In this document: piece after piece, positions 47,703 through 56,926 of the stretch
Position numbering within the stretch: position 1 is the stretch's first letter
Layout of the letters: every line of letters begins with the position of its first letter
From: Thiogranum longum
GTDB lineage: Bacteria; Pseudomonadota; Gammaproteobacteria; DSM-19610
DNA length: 64,000 nucleotides
Direction of reading: 5' to 3'
Assembly (NCBI RefSeq): GCF_004339085.1
Contig: NZ_SMFX01000001.1
Location: 2,327,352 to 2,391,351, forward strand
The notes under the pieces: generated by a model
Database searches by the model: none
What the model saw: only the letters and a program-made list of their open reading frames with translations
What the model was told of the DNA's origin: nothing
Position numbers and translations under genes: made by a program

Positions 47703-49529
47703 TCAGACTGAACCCTGTTTCAACTCCGGCTCACTGGTTGCAGCCTCCAGATTACTGATGTCATGAGACTCAATGAAGTTCTGGCGCGCCTTGGAGCGCG
47801 ATAACTTGCCGGACGAAGTCCGCGGCAGGGTATGCAACGGCACCAGTTCGACAAATACATCAATACCCAGCTCCATGTGCACCAGACGGTTCAGCCGGTC
47901 AGCCAGGTCAGCGCGCTTGACGGGATCAGACTCACGACACTGGACGACCAGTATGCAAAGTTCATCGTTACCAACGCCCGGAACTGAAAATGCCAGTGCA
48001 TCGCCAATACGAACTTCCGGCTGGTGTTCGGCCAGGTACTCAAGATCCTGCGGCCAGATGTTGCGGCCATTGATAATAATCAGGTCCTTCTTGCGGCCCG
48101 TGATAATCAGGTTACCGTTCACGCGATAGCCTATATCGCCGGTATTCAACCAGCCATCATCGGAAAGACAGGCTTCGGTTTCTTCAGATGCATTGAAGTA
48201 ACCGGACATCACGCTCGGACCACGCACGAAGATGGAACCACTCAGGCGATCCGATAAAACCTTGCCTTCTTCATCACGAATCTCGACTTCGTATTCGGGC
48301 AGGGGCTGTCCACAGTCTACAAAGCAACGCGCACGACCGGGATTCTCGGAGAGATGGATCGGCAGGGCTTCCTGATGATCGGAATGGTGATCTCCGTCAA
48401 CACAGTCTGTCGAGTGTTTTTCAAACAGGGGAGCGAAACTGATCGCCAGAGAACACTCGGCCATGCCATAGCAGGCGAGGAAGGCCCTGTCGTCAAAACC
48501 TGCCGGAGCCAGTGCCTTGGCAAAACGTGTCAGTGTTTCGGAACGAATCATTTCCGCTCCAACGCCTGCAACGCGCCAGTTACTCAGGTCATATTTTTCC
48601 GCCTCGCCCGGACGCAAACGGCGGGTGCACAGCTCGTAACCGAACGGAGGCCCGAATGAAATAGTCGCTTTCGTCTGCGTCATCAGGTTCAGCCACTGAC
48701 GGGGGCGCATGGCGAATTCACGCGTATCGAGGTAATCGACAGAAATCTGTGAGGCAACCGGCACCAGCACCAGACCCACCAGGCCCATGTCGTGGTAGAA
48801 CGGCAACCAGGAGAAACAGCGATCACCCGGGCCGATGCAAACGCCATGGACGATAATACCCGCCAGATTGCTCATTACCGCACCCTGCTTGATGACAACG
48901 CCGCGCGGGAATCTTGTGCTGCCTGATGTGTACTGGATGTAGGCAGTGTCGCCCGGCTGGATAGACGGAAAGTCGATATCCGTTTCCGGCAATGCATCGA
49001 ACACATCGGGTGAACCAATCAGCTTCAGGCCCAGACCTTCACCGGCTTCCTCAAGGAATGAGGCGTAACCTTCCGGCGCCATCGCAACGGAAGCCATGCT
49101 GCTCTCGAGCAGGCCACGCAACTGGGTGACATATACCGTGTGACCGCCAAGGTTTACCGATGCCGGTAATGCAACGGGAATCAGCCCGGCATACTGGCAG
49201 GCAAAAAAGAATCTCAGGAAATCCGGGTTGGTTTCTGCCACCAGTGCAACGCGATCGCCCTTCTGCAGGCCCATGCCGAGCAGCTTGCGAGCGAGTACGC
49301 GAGATGCTTCGCGCAACTCGGCGTAAGGCATGGTCGCATACAGCTTGCCCCGACCCGTGTAGAAGTTAGCACCCGTATCGCCCCTGGCAGCATAGTCGAG
49401 TGCTTCGGGCAGGGTTGCAAAATCAGCGGCACGAAACGGCAGATTGTGTAAAGTTGGTGTCGATTCAGCGCCCAAAAGTCTTTTCCCTGTTTGAGGATTG
49501 TGTTCGGTCCCCGTCACAGACAGGAACAC
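47703..49529 (-). CDS. Fatty acyl-AMP ligase / acyl-ACP synthetase
   Basis: 608 residues, GTG start. The adenylate loop is YIQYTSGSTRFPRG, followed by SWLPFYHDMGLVG, ACYGMAECSLAIS and WLNTGDIGY, typical of fatty acyl-AMP ligases (FAAL), which load fatty acids onto carrier proteins and not CoA. In Caulobacter a similar acyl-ACP synthetase serves ceramide synthesis. No ACP gene is adjacent. It is divergent from the GNAT-like acyltransferase across a 475-nt regulatory gap. Confidence 0.9.
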   Translation of the reverse strand: MFLSVTGTEHNPQTGKRLLGAESTPTLHNLPFRAADFATLPEALDYAARGDTGANFYTGRGKLYATMPYAELREASRVLARKLLGMGLQKGDRVALVAETNPDFLRFFFACQYAGLIPVALPASVNLGGHTVYVTQLRGLLESSMASVAMAPEGYASFLEEAGEGLGLKLIGSPDVFDALPETDIDFPSIQPGDTAYIQYTSGSTRFPRGVVIKQGAVMSNLAGIIVHGVCIGPGDRCFSWLPFYHDMGLVGLVLVPVASQISVDYLDTREFAMRPRQWLNLMTQTKATISFGPPFGYELCTRRLRPGEAEKYDLSNWRVAGVGAEMIRSETLTRFAKALAPAGFDDRAFLACYGMAECSLAISFAPLFEKHSTDCVDGDHHSDHQEALPIHLSENPGRARCFVDCGQPLPEYEVEIRDEEGKVLSDRLSGSIFVRGPSVMSGYFNASEETEACLSDDGWLNTGDIGYRVNGNLIITGRKKDLIIINGRNIWPQDLEYLAEHQPEVRIGDALAFSVPGVGNDELCILVVQCRESDPVKRADLADRLNRLVHMELGIDVFVELVPLHTLPRTSSGKLSRSKARQNFIESHDISNLEAATSEPELKQGSV

Positions 49530-49678
49530 CCCAAAAAAGTTTCAGTAATTACCGACCGGTAGATTGTGGTGCCATGTAGTACACGCCATAAGCGCAAACA
49601 CTCACTCTGCCTGGCGGCGTTGTTTTTTCACAACAACAAAGCCTGTGCCTGACCGTTCAGTCAACCGGTTGTGAATTA

Positions 49679-49693
49679 TTCCTACAATAGGAA
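49679..49693. promoter_or_regulatory. Palindrome overlapping a -10-like box
   Basis: TTCCTA and TAGGAA are separated by CAA; the spacer side reads TACAAT on the + strand. A repressor bound here could block the promoter. The match is by eye only. Confidence 0.3.
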
Positions 49694-49749
49694 GAAAACA
49701 CAATACTTTTTCAACGTTTTTTCGGCACTTGTTGGACATATTTCATAAA

Positions 49750-49767
49750 TGTCGCCAATTCGCGACA
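49750..49767. promoter_or_regulatory. Operator-like inverted repeat
   Basis: TGTCGC and GCGACA are separated by CAATTC. The 18-nt symmetric site is the size expected for a dimeric helix-turn-helix regulator. No regulator gene is adjacent. Confidence 0.35.
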
Positions 49768-50004
49768 GAAATAATACAACACTTTGGGTTAAACCCTGTA
49801 AACGCGGGGGTTAGCATACCCAACAAATACCGGTTGGTTACTTAAGCAAAATTCAGACCATATCTTCACGGCCATTTTTGCGATTCGCGAGTATAAGTGA
49901 TGACGCATAAAGAAAATGTGACGCCCACCCCATTATACCTCAAGTAGCGACGCACCCGCTGGCCCGGTATGATCAGCGCCCCAAATACCAATTAGCGAAG
50001 CTCG

Positions 50005-51150
50005 ATGCAAGCTGACAAGGATGATCTCGATGTCCGCTGCGTGGACAACAAGGCCCGGCTCAAGGACTTCATTCAATTGCCATGGTCCGTCTACCGTAAC
50101 GACCCCCACTGGGTTGCCCCGTTACTGATCGAGCAGAAACAGCGCTATAGCCGAAAAAACCCGTTTTTCGACCACGCGCGCTGGCGTGGCTGGGTCGCGT
50201 ATCGAAACAACAGCCCTGTTGGCCGCATCAGCGCACAAATCGACCAGCTGTTCCTGGATCGGTATAAAGATCCGGTCGGCTATTTCGGCAGCCTTGAGGC
50301 CGAAGACGACCCGGCTGTTTTCAGCGCATTGTTCCAGGCTGCAGAGGCCTGGCTGGCGAATGAGGGCATGTCGCACGTCACGGGGCCATTTACCCTGTCC
50401 ATCAACGAGGAAGCCGGCTTGCTGGTTGACGGCTTTGATACACCACCCTGCATCATGATGGGGCACAACCCGCCCTACTATGGCGCGCATGTCGAGGCCA
50501 ACGGTTATACACCGGCCCGCGACCTGCTGGCCTACCATCAGCCACCCACCTACCAGTTCACACCTACCGTGAAACGCCTGCTGGAGCGGTTATCCGGCCG
50601 CATACGGCTGCGCCAGCTCAACCGAAAGAAACTCGACGAGGAACTGGCCATCCTGCGGCATATCTTCAACGATGCCTGGTCGGAAAACTGGGGCTTTGTC
50701 CCTTTCACCGAGGCAGAGTTCAGGGAAGTCGGCAAAGCCATGACCCTGTTGCTGGATGATGACTTTGTACAGATCGCCGAAGTCGACGGCGAACCCGCGG
50801 CGATGATTATTGGTCTGCCCGATATCAACCAGGCCATCAAGGATCTGAACGGCCGATTGCTGCCACTGGGCTGGTTGAAGCTGCTCTGGCGCATCAAGGT
50901 GCGCTACCCTGACCGCGCACGCATCCCGCTGATGGGCGTGCTGAAAAAATACCAGCATACCCGGCTCGGGCCGGCACTTGCCTTTGCGGTAACCGAGGCA
51001 TTGAGAACGCCTTTCATACGCCGCGGTATCAAAGAGGTGGAAATGTCATGGATACTCGAAAACAATCAGGCCATGCGTAATATCATCGAAAAACTGGGTG
51101 GCGTCGAATACAAACGCTACCGCCTGTATGAAAAGAACCTGCATGACTGA
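50005..51150 (+). CDS. GNAT-like N-acyltransferase (YghO/bCerS-type candidate)
   Basis: 381 residues. The N-terminal part has PWSVYRNDPHWVAPL and RISAQIDQLF, the middle GPFTLSINEEAGLLVDGFD and PPYYGAHVEANGY, and the C-terminal GNAT-like end WILENNQAMRNIIEKLGG. I associate this family with E. coli YghO and, less firmly, with the bacterial ceramide synthase that N-acylates a sphingoid base. Next to an acyl-AMP ligase and a lipid kinase that assignment is attractive but unproven. It overlaps the nucleotidyltransferase gene by 8 nt. Confidence 0.75.
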   Translation: MQADKDDLDVRCVDNKARLKDFIQLPWSVYRNDPHWVAPLLIEQKQRYSRKNPFFDHARWRGWVAYRNNSPVGRISAQIDQLFLDRYKDPVGYFGSLEAEDDPAVFSALFQAAEAWLANEGMSHVTGPFTLSINEEAGLLVDGFDTPPCIMMGHNPPYYGAHVEANGYTPARDLLAYHQPPTYQFTPTVKRLLERLSGRIRLRQLNRKKLDEELAILRHIFNDAWSENWGFVPFTEAEFREVGKAMTLLLDDDFVQIAEVDGEPAAMIIGLPDINQAIKDLNGRLLPLGWLKLLWRIKVRYPDRARIPLMGVLKKYQHTRLGPALAFAVTEALRTPFIRRGIKEVEMSWILENNQAMRNIIEKLGGVEYKRYRLYEKNLHD

Positions 51151-51937
51151 TACCGGGTTTACTGCCATCATTCTCGCTGCTGACCGTCACCGCGACGATC
51201 CGCTGATACGGCACGCCGGGGTATGTACCAAGGCGCTGGTCGATATTAATAACCGCCCCATGATCCAGCATGTTGTCGATGCGTTGACCAATACCCGGCA
51301 GGTCAGGGACATTGTGCTGTGCGGCCCGGCCAGAGCCTGTCTTGAGCAATCCCCGGTGCTGATAGAGATGATCGAGTCAGGTGTCGTACGCTGGCTTGAA
51401 CCCGCCGACAGCCCGGCGAGCAGTGCCTACCAGGCCCTGAAGCAATTACCGGAAGGTCAGCCGGCACTGATCACGACAGCCGATCACCCGCTGCTGCGAC
51501 CGGATATTCTCGACGACTTTCTGCAACGCGCCAGCGCAACCGGCGCCGATGTGGCGGCGGGTGTCACCACCATCGACGAAATTCACAGGAAATTCCCGGG
51601 TGCACGCAAGACCGTGATGCGTTTCAGCGACGACGGCTACTGCGGCTGCAATCTGTTCGCCTTCCTGACACCGCGCTCACACCGGGTCGCCAATGCCTGG
51701 CGCAGCGTGGAGAAACAACGCAAGAACCCGCTGTACATCATTCGGCAACTGGGGCTGGGCTCGGTACTGCGATACAGCCTCGGCATGCTGCGCATGGAAA
51801 CGGCGGCAAGACGTCTGTCGGAAAAGCTGGATGTCGATATCAAACCGGTACTGCTACCGTTTCCGGAAGCCGCCATCGACGTCGATACCGTCGAGGATCA
51901 GCGTTTTGTAGAAAGTATCCTCGGCAGCGACAAATGA
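51143..51937 (+). CDS. MobA/GlmU-like nucleotidyltransferase
   Basis: 264 residues from the ATG at 51143. GT-A-type nucleotidyltransferase features: IILAADR near the N-terminus, TKALVDINNRPMIQHVV (Lys of the sugar-nucleotide site) and ITTADHPLL (metal-binding Asp). The usual GxGxR loop is reduced to LAADRHRDD. Caulobacter ceramide loci include such an enzyme (CpgD, recalled as a phosphoglycerate cytidylyltransferase). It overlaps the convergent phosphoesterase by 40 nt. Confidence 0.82.
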   Translation: MTDTGFTAIILAADRHRDDPLIRHAGVCTKALVDINNRPMIQHVVDALTNTRQVRDIVLCGPARACLEQSPVLIEMIESGVVRWLEPADSPASSAYQALKQLPEGQPALITTADHPLLRPDILDDFLQRASATGADVAAGVTTIDEIHRKFPGARKTVMRFSDDGYCGCNLFAFLTPRSHRVANAWRSVEKQRKNPLYIIRQLGLGSVLRYSLGMLRMETAARRLSEKLDVDIKPVLLPFPEAAIDVDTVEDQRFVESILGSDK

Positions 51938-52860
51938 TGTTCATGCGCCAGTGAAAAGCCATGCTGCTCGCGCTGGTATGCCCTTACCTGCACATCGAGA
52001 CGCCACTGATGTTCTTCCGGCCGAACCTCGTAAAGATAATATTGCGCCGCCCGCCCGGGCTTGCGCCCGATGGCAGAGGCCGACGGTATGCCGAATACCG
52101 GGATATCGCCACCCGCACGCTGAATATGACCCTGCAGGGCACGGTGACTGTGTCCGTGCAGCACCAGTTCGGCACCGTATTCCGACAGAACCTCACCCAG
52201 CGCAGTCGTATCGGTCAGCCGCTTGCGCCATTTCTCCGCGCCCTCCACGGCAGGATGGTGCAGCAACACAACCCGGAACAACCCCTGCGATCCGGTTTCG
52301 CGCAACACCACCTCCAAGCGTTCGATTTGCGCAGCACCCAGCTTGCCGGTCGCCAGAAACGGTGCTGTGGTCACCGCACTCGACAATCCGATAAAGGCCA
52401 CACCCTGGCGAATACGCAGGCTGGGAAACAGCAACCTGTCGCCGCCCTGCGACGGCTGTCCGGCTGTCGCGTCCGAGCGCATCCACGGCTCCCAGAGTGC
52501 AAACGTATCTGACCAGGTATGGCGTGCGTAGGCATCATGGTTTCCGGGCACAATGGTCACATCACCGCCCTCACCCAGCCGCTCCAGCCAGTGACGCGCC
52601 TGGCGGAATTCATCCGGCAGACCGATATGCGTCAGGTCGCCGGTCACCACGATGTGTTGCGGGTGCAGGCCGCGCATATCCTCGACCAGCGCATCGAGTA
52701 CCTCGCGACGGTGCTCGGCACGCCGGCCACGCCGCCATGACAGGTAGCCCAGTATCCGCTTGCTCAGCAACTGGTTCCAGCGCACGGCTTCGAGCGTGGT
52801 GAGATGGGGGTCCGACAAGTGCGCAAACCGCAGACCAGCAGGTGGGGAAACATCATTCAT
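51898..52860 (-). CDS. Calcineurin-like metallophosphoesterase
   Basis: 320 residues. Dimetal motifs are complete: HLSDPHLT (I), VVTGDLTHIG (II), VPGNHDAYA (III), LLHHPAVEG (IV) and VLHGHSHRA (V). It resembles UDP-diacylglucosamine or cyclic-nucleotide phosphodiesterases in size; the substrate is unknown. In this setting it may hydrolyse a nucleotide-activated or phospholipid headgroup intermediate. It is transcribed opposite to its neighbours. Confidence 0.92.
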   Translation of the reverse strand: MNDVSPPAGLRFAHLSDPHLTTLEAVRWNQLLSKRILGYLSWRRGRRAEHRREVLDALVEDMRGLHPQHIVVTGDLTHIGLPDEFRQARHWLERLGEGGDVTIVPGNHDAYARHTWSDTFALWEPWMRSDATAGQPSQGGDRLLFPSLRIRQGVAFIGLSSAVTTAPFLATGKLGAAQIERLEVVLRETGSQGLFRVVLLHHPAVEGAEKWRKRLTDTTALGEVLSEYGAELVLHGHSHRALQGHIQRAGGDIPVFGIPSASAIGRKPGRAAQYYLYEVRPEEHQWRLDVQVRAYQREQHGFSLAHEHHLSLPRILSTKR

Positions 52861-52954
52861 GGCAGAAAATTATATCGTAAAGGTACTTATCCCGGGTTTG
52901 CTGGGTTAGGATGCCGTTCAGGAAATAGTACCCTATTCAGACCGACGAATACGC

Positions 52955-53953
52955 TTGAATCCCACACACACTTTCAATGATCGCCCGCGCATCGGCCTGA
53001 TCTCCAATCCGCACAGTCGCCGCAACCGCGCTGCACTGGCAGATATCGAGGCCATGATTGCTGCAAAAGGCAGCATTCTTCATCGCATCACGCCATCCAT
53101 TGAGGATATCCCTGCCGCATTAAAAGCGTTTGCCGAACAGGACATCAACGTCGTTGCGATCAATGGCGGCGATGGCACCACCGCGCAAGTCCTTGCCGCG
53201 TTACTCAACGCCTCGCCTTTTCAGAAGCAGCCCGCCGTGGTGCTGCTGCCAGGTGGCACCACCAACATGAATGCGGCTGATGCAGGCATGCACGGCCGCC
53301 TCGACAAACAGATCGGGAAGCTCTGTCGCTGGTCCGATGGTGAAGCACTCTCCGTCGAGCCTCTGACGCGACCGGTGCTGCGTATCGATGGCGCAGTCGG
53401 TCAGGACACCCTGTACGGCATGTTTTTTGGCGCCGGCTCGATCATCATCAATGGTATCGAACACTGCACAAGCCATATTCACAACGTCGGGCTTACCGAT
53501 GAAATCGGTCCCGGCGTAACACTGCTGCGAGCGGTCTGGGGCGTGCTGCGCGGAGATCCGCAATTCACCGCACCGATCAATGTCAGCCAGCGATCTGACG
53601 GCCAGGACGAGGCGGAGGAAAAGCAACTTGCTATACTGCTGGTCACCGGCCTGGAACGACTTTTCCTCGGCATACACCCCTGGTGGGGACGGGAACAACG
53701 GCCCCTGCACTGCACCTGTATAGAGAAGCCCGCCAAAGGACTGCTGAGAAAACTGCCGGGACTGCTACGCGGGAAGCCCGGCAAGGACGCCACACCGGTA
53801 AACGGCTATGTCAGCCACAATATCCGACAACTCGAACTGTACATGGACACAACCTTCACCATCGACGGGGAACTCTACCAGGCAAGCCGCGAGCACGGGC
53901 CAATCCGTGTCAGCCACGGTGGCGATATTGAATTTCTGAAGATCGGCTCATGA
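52955..53953 (+). CDS. Diacylglycerol kinase-family lipid kinase
   Basis: 332 residues, TTG start; no ATG precedes the first conserved strand IGLISNPHSRRN. The ATP-site INGGDGTTAQVLAALL and LPGGTTNMNAADAG are clear. The family phosphorylates diacylglycerol, sphingoid bases or ceramide; the Caulobacter ceramide kinase CpgB belongs to it. Stop and next ATG overlap (ATGA), so it is coupled to the following gene. Confidence 0.9.
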   Translation: MNPTHTFNDRPRIGLISNPHSRRNRAALADIEAMIAAKGSILHRITPSIEDIPAALKAFAEQDINVVAINGGDGTTAQVLAALLNASPFQKQPAVVLLPGGTTNMNAADAGMHGRLDKQIGKLCRWSDGEALSVEPLTRPVLRIDGAVGQDTLYGMFFGAGSIIINGIEHCTSHIHNVGLTDEIGPGVTLLRAVWGVLRGDPQFTAPINVSQRSDGQDEAEEKQLAILLVTGLERLFLGIHPWWGREQRPLHCTCIEKPAKGLLRKLPGLLRGKPGKDATPVNGYVSHNIRQLELYMDTTFTIDGELYQASREHGPIRVSHGGDIEFLKIGS

Positions 53954-54909
53954 TGCCATCCGACACAGGCAAACCGGGGCAACACCTCGCCGACCTCACG
54001 CCAGTCCCTGAACATCCGGCACTGCAAACGCTGATCGATGCACTGCGCAGACGTTACGGTGAAAATCTTGTCGCTGTCCTGTTCTATGGTTCCTGCCTGC
54101 GCAGCGGAGATCCCTACGACGGACTGGTCGACCTCTACCTGATTGTCGACAGCTACCGCGAGGCCAACAGTTCCTTACCCCGTGCGATATGGAACTGGCT
54201 GCTGCCACCCAATGTGTTTTATACCGAGGTGGCCCACGAAGACCACACCGTACGCTGCAAGTATGCCGTGCTGACACTCGCCGACCTGCAGCGTGGCACC
54301 TCGCGCCGCTGGTTTCATTCCTACCTGTGGGGGCGTTTCTGCCAGCCCGTGGCCGTTGCCTGGCAACGTGATAACGACAGCCGGGAAAAGATCGACCACT
54401 GCCTGCTGCAGGCCGTCATCACTTTCCTGCGACGTGCCCTGCCGGCACTGCCGCCCGAAGGCGACCTGCTGTCCCTGTGGCGCGATGGTCTGACACTCAG
54501 TTACCGCACCGAACTACGGCCGGAATCTGCAAACCGCGCCGGCGAACTGGTCAGTGCAAACCTGCACTATTACGAAACCGTCACGCAGTATGCGGCGGAT
54601 ACATTGACCCCGAACTTCCTGCTGGAACCTTCAGCAACCGGCCTGCGCTATCGCACAAACTATACTGCAATCACCCGTCTGGTGACTGGCTTCGCCTGGA
54701 AGCTTCGCACGGTTCAGGGCAAACTGCTGTCCGTCGCGCGCCTGCTGAAAGCCCTGTTTACTTTTGATGGCGGACTTGATTACATCGCCTGGAAACTGGA
54801 ACGTCATTCCGGCGTCAGCGTGGAAATTCCCGATCGTGTACGCCGCTGGCCACTGATTTTTATCTGGGGCATGTTCTGGGACCTGTACCGACGCGGAGCC
54901 TTTCGCTAA
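53950..54909 (+). CDS. Nucleotidyltransferase-fold protein of unknown function
   Basis: 319 residues. Near residue 43 LFYGSCLRSGDPYDG then DLYLIVDSY reads as a pol-beta-type nucleotidyltransferase motif (GS-x-D...D-x-D), similar in outline to the mitochondrial CDP-DAG synthase TAM41, but the D-x-D is D-L-Y here. The C-terminal half is helical and Arg-rich. Between a lipid kinase and an ELM1 protein it might activate a phospholipid with CTP; that is inference. Confidence 0.6.
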   Translation: MMPSDTGKPGQHLADLTPVPEHPALQTLIDALRRRYGENLVAVLFYGSCLRSGDPYDGLVDLYLIVDSYREANSSLPRAIWNWLLPPNVFYTEVAHEDHTVRCKYAVLTLADLQRGTSRRWFHSYLWGRFCQPVAVAWQRDNDSREKIDHCLLQAVITFLRRALPALPPEGDLLSLWRDGLTLSYRTELRPESANRAGELVSANLHYYETVTQYAADTLTPNFLLEPSATGLRYRTNYTAITRLVTGFAWKLRTVQGKLLSVARLLKALFTFDGGLDYIAWKLERHSGVSVEIPDRVRRWPLIFIWGMFWDLYRRGAFR

Positions 54910-54911
54910 CC

Positions 54912-55979
54912 ATGGAAAATGAAATGTCAAAACAGACGCCGCGCATCTGGCTGGTGACTGGTGACAAGCCGGGCGATAACGCACAGATCGAGATTATTGC
55001 CGAGGCACTGGGGCTGCCCTGCGAAATCAAACGCATGCTCCCCAGGCCAGAGTATGTACTGGGAAAACCCCGCTTCAAGGCATCGCTCTACCATCTCGAC
55101 CCGGAACGTTCCGATTCACTGGAACCCCCCTGGCCAGACTTGATAATTACCATTGGACGGCGACCCTCAATGGCGGCGCTGTGGATTCAACAACAATCCG
55201 GAGGCCACAGTAAAATTGTGCTGCTGGGAAGACCCAAGCGTTGGATGAACCGCTTCTCGCTGATCATCGTGCCATCACAGTACCGGATGCCCGACGACCC
55301 AAAAGTCCTGCAGCTGGACTTTCCGCTGATGCGCAGCAACGAACAAGCCATTGCCAGGGCCTCACAAGAGTGGGCAAAACGCTTCGCGGAACTGCCTCGT
55401 CCCATTACTGCACTGATGGTTGGTGGACAAACCAAACCTTTCCGCTTTGATGCAGACGCCGCCCGGCAATTACTGGCACAGACAAGCACCCTGTCGGATA
55501 ACGGCTTCCTGTACATCACCACCAGCCGGCGCACACCGGAGGCAGTAATCCAGGTATTTCGGGAAAATCTCCCTTCCAATGCAAAACTGTACTGTTGGTC
55601 GCCGGACAATACGGACAACCCCTACCTGGCATTGCTGGGCCTGGCCGACCGCTTCATCGTCACTGGTGACAGCATGTCGATGATGATTGAAGTGGCCCGC
55701 CTGGGTAAGCCACTGGCGATATACCCCCTCCCTGTCCAGCGCAATATATTCAGAAAACTCCAGCACAGGCTGGGTAACTGGCTGCGCGGAAAAAAAGCGG
55801 GCGAACTCCTGTACAAAACAGGGATGGTTGGATATACACGCGACCTGACGGCTATACATCAATTGCTTTACGACAAGGGCCTGGCTGTACCGCTGGGACA
55901 GACGCTTCCCTCACCCGGCAAAAAACCCGAGGATGAACTGCAACGTGTCGTAGTATCTATCAACAAGCTGATAAACTGA
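54912..55979 (+). CDS. ELM1-family protein (predicted glycosyltransferase-like)
   Basis: 355 residues. The family signature ALLGLADRFIVTGDSMSM followed by EARLGKP-type ...VARLGKPLAIYPL is present, with the N-terminal WLVTGDKPGDNAQIE. PF06258 proteins have a GT-B-like fold; bacterial ones have no defined function. ATG 2 nt after the preceding stop, so it ends the same transcript. A role in adding the headgroup to a phosphorylated lipid is possible. Confidence 0.85.
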   Translation: MENEMSKQTPRIWLVTGDKPGDNAQIEIIAEALGLPCEIKRMLPRPEYVLGKPRFKASLYHLDPERSDSLEPPWPDLIITIGRRPSMAALWIQQQSGGHSKIVLLGRPKRWMNRFSLIIVPSQYRMPDDPKVLQLDFPLMRSNEQAIARASQEWAKRFAELPRPITALMVGGQTKPFRFDADAARQLLAQTSTLSDNGFLYITTSRRTPEAVIQVFRENLPSNAKLYCWSPDNTDNPYLALLGLADRFIVTGDSMSMMIEVARLGKPLAIYPLPVQRNIFRKLQHRLGNWLRGKKAGELLYKTGMVGYTRDLTAIHQLLYDKGLAVPLGQTLPSPGKKPEDELQRVVVSINKLIN

Positions 55980-56006
55980 CCGCCGGCACACTGAGCGATT
56001 TTCCAA

Positions 56007-56924
56007 ATGACACTAGTTTCAACCAAGACATTACGCTCCCTGCTACAACGCGCGCTTTTTCTTTTCCCCAGGTCAACAAGAGTTTCCGTTGACCGCTGGA
56101 TGCGCGGAAAGAAAGAACACAAGAAGCTGAAAAAAGCCGACTTTGCCGTGGTTTCATTGCCCAAAAGCGGAAGAACCTGGCTAAGGGTCATGCTGTCCAG
56201 GTATTACCAGCAGAAATTCGACCTTCCGGAACACTCCGTAATCGGCTTTGATAATTTCTACCAGGAAAATCATGCAGCACCGCGCATCCTGTTTTCCCAC
56301 GACAATGTATTACGCGATTTCACCGGCAACCTGGACAACAAGAAAGATTATTATCAAACAAAAACCATTCTGATGGTACGTGACCCGAGGGACCTGGTCG
56401 TTTCACAGTTCCACCAGTGGCGTTACCGCACCAACCCCTCCAAACGTCGCCTCCATTCCGAACTGAACATTGAAGATAACGTGGAAGTATTCGACTTCGC
56501 CATGAACAGCTTCCACGGAATTCCTCGAAATATACGTTTCCTGAACAGCTGGCAAAGAGAACTGGGGAACATGAAGGAGGTACTCGTCGTCCGCTACGAG
56601 GATATGCGCAGGAACCCTCAGGAAGCTATGGCGCATATTCTGTCCTTTCTCGGGGAAACACCCAAAGCGGAACAGGTCAGGGATACTGTCGAGTACGCAA
56701 AATTCGAAAACATGCGCAAAATGGAAGAAAAGCAGACTTTCCGCACAGACAGCAAACAACTGTTTGCCAGAGACACTTCGAACCCCGACTCACTCAAGAC
56801 GCGTCGTGCAAAGATTGGTGGTTTTACAGACTACCTGAGCCAGGAGCAGATCAACACCATCAATGCAATGATTGACAGTCAGCTTTCACCGGAGTTTGGC
56901 TACAACCAGAACCAGGACACCTGA
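56007..56924 (+). CDS. PAPS-dependent sulfotransferase, paralogue A
   Basis: 305 residues. The 5'-phosphosulfate loop is LPKSGRTWLRVM and the 3'-phosphate site MVRDPRDLVVSQF, with RYEDMRRNPQEA further on, the standard sulfotransferase layout. Paralogous to the gene at 57993 (shared VDRWMRGK start region and HDN motif). It transfers sulfate from PAPS to a hydroxyl group, perhaps on a lipid or surface glycan. Confidence 0.93.
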   Translation: MTLVSTKTLRSLLQRALFLFPRSTRVSVDRWMRGKKEHKKLKKADFAVVSLPKSGRTWLRVMLSRYYQQKFDLPEHSVIGFDNFYQENHAAPRILFSHDNVLRDFTGNLDNKKDYYQTKTILMVRDPRDLVVSQFHQWRYRTNPSKRRLHSELNIEDNVEVFDFAMNSFHGIPRNIRFLNSWQRELGNMKEVLVVRYEDMRRNPQEAMAHILSFLGETPKAEQVRDTVEYAKFENMRKMEEKQTFRTDSKQLFARDTSNPDSLKTRRAKIGGFTDYLSQEQINTINAMIDSQLSPEFGYNQNQDT

Positions 56925-56926
56925 GT

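Larger units (their letters stand above)
49530..50004. other. Long divergent intergenic region with operator-like palindromes
   Basis: 475 nt without a plausible gene, more AT-rich than its surroundings. Two perfect inverted repeats stand out: TTCCTA-CAA-TAGGAA (49679-49693), which contains a TACAAT -10-like hexamer, and TGTCGC-N6-GCGACA (49750-49767). It presumably carries promoters for the divergent ligase and acyltransferase genes. Confidence 0.5.
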
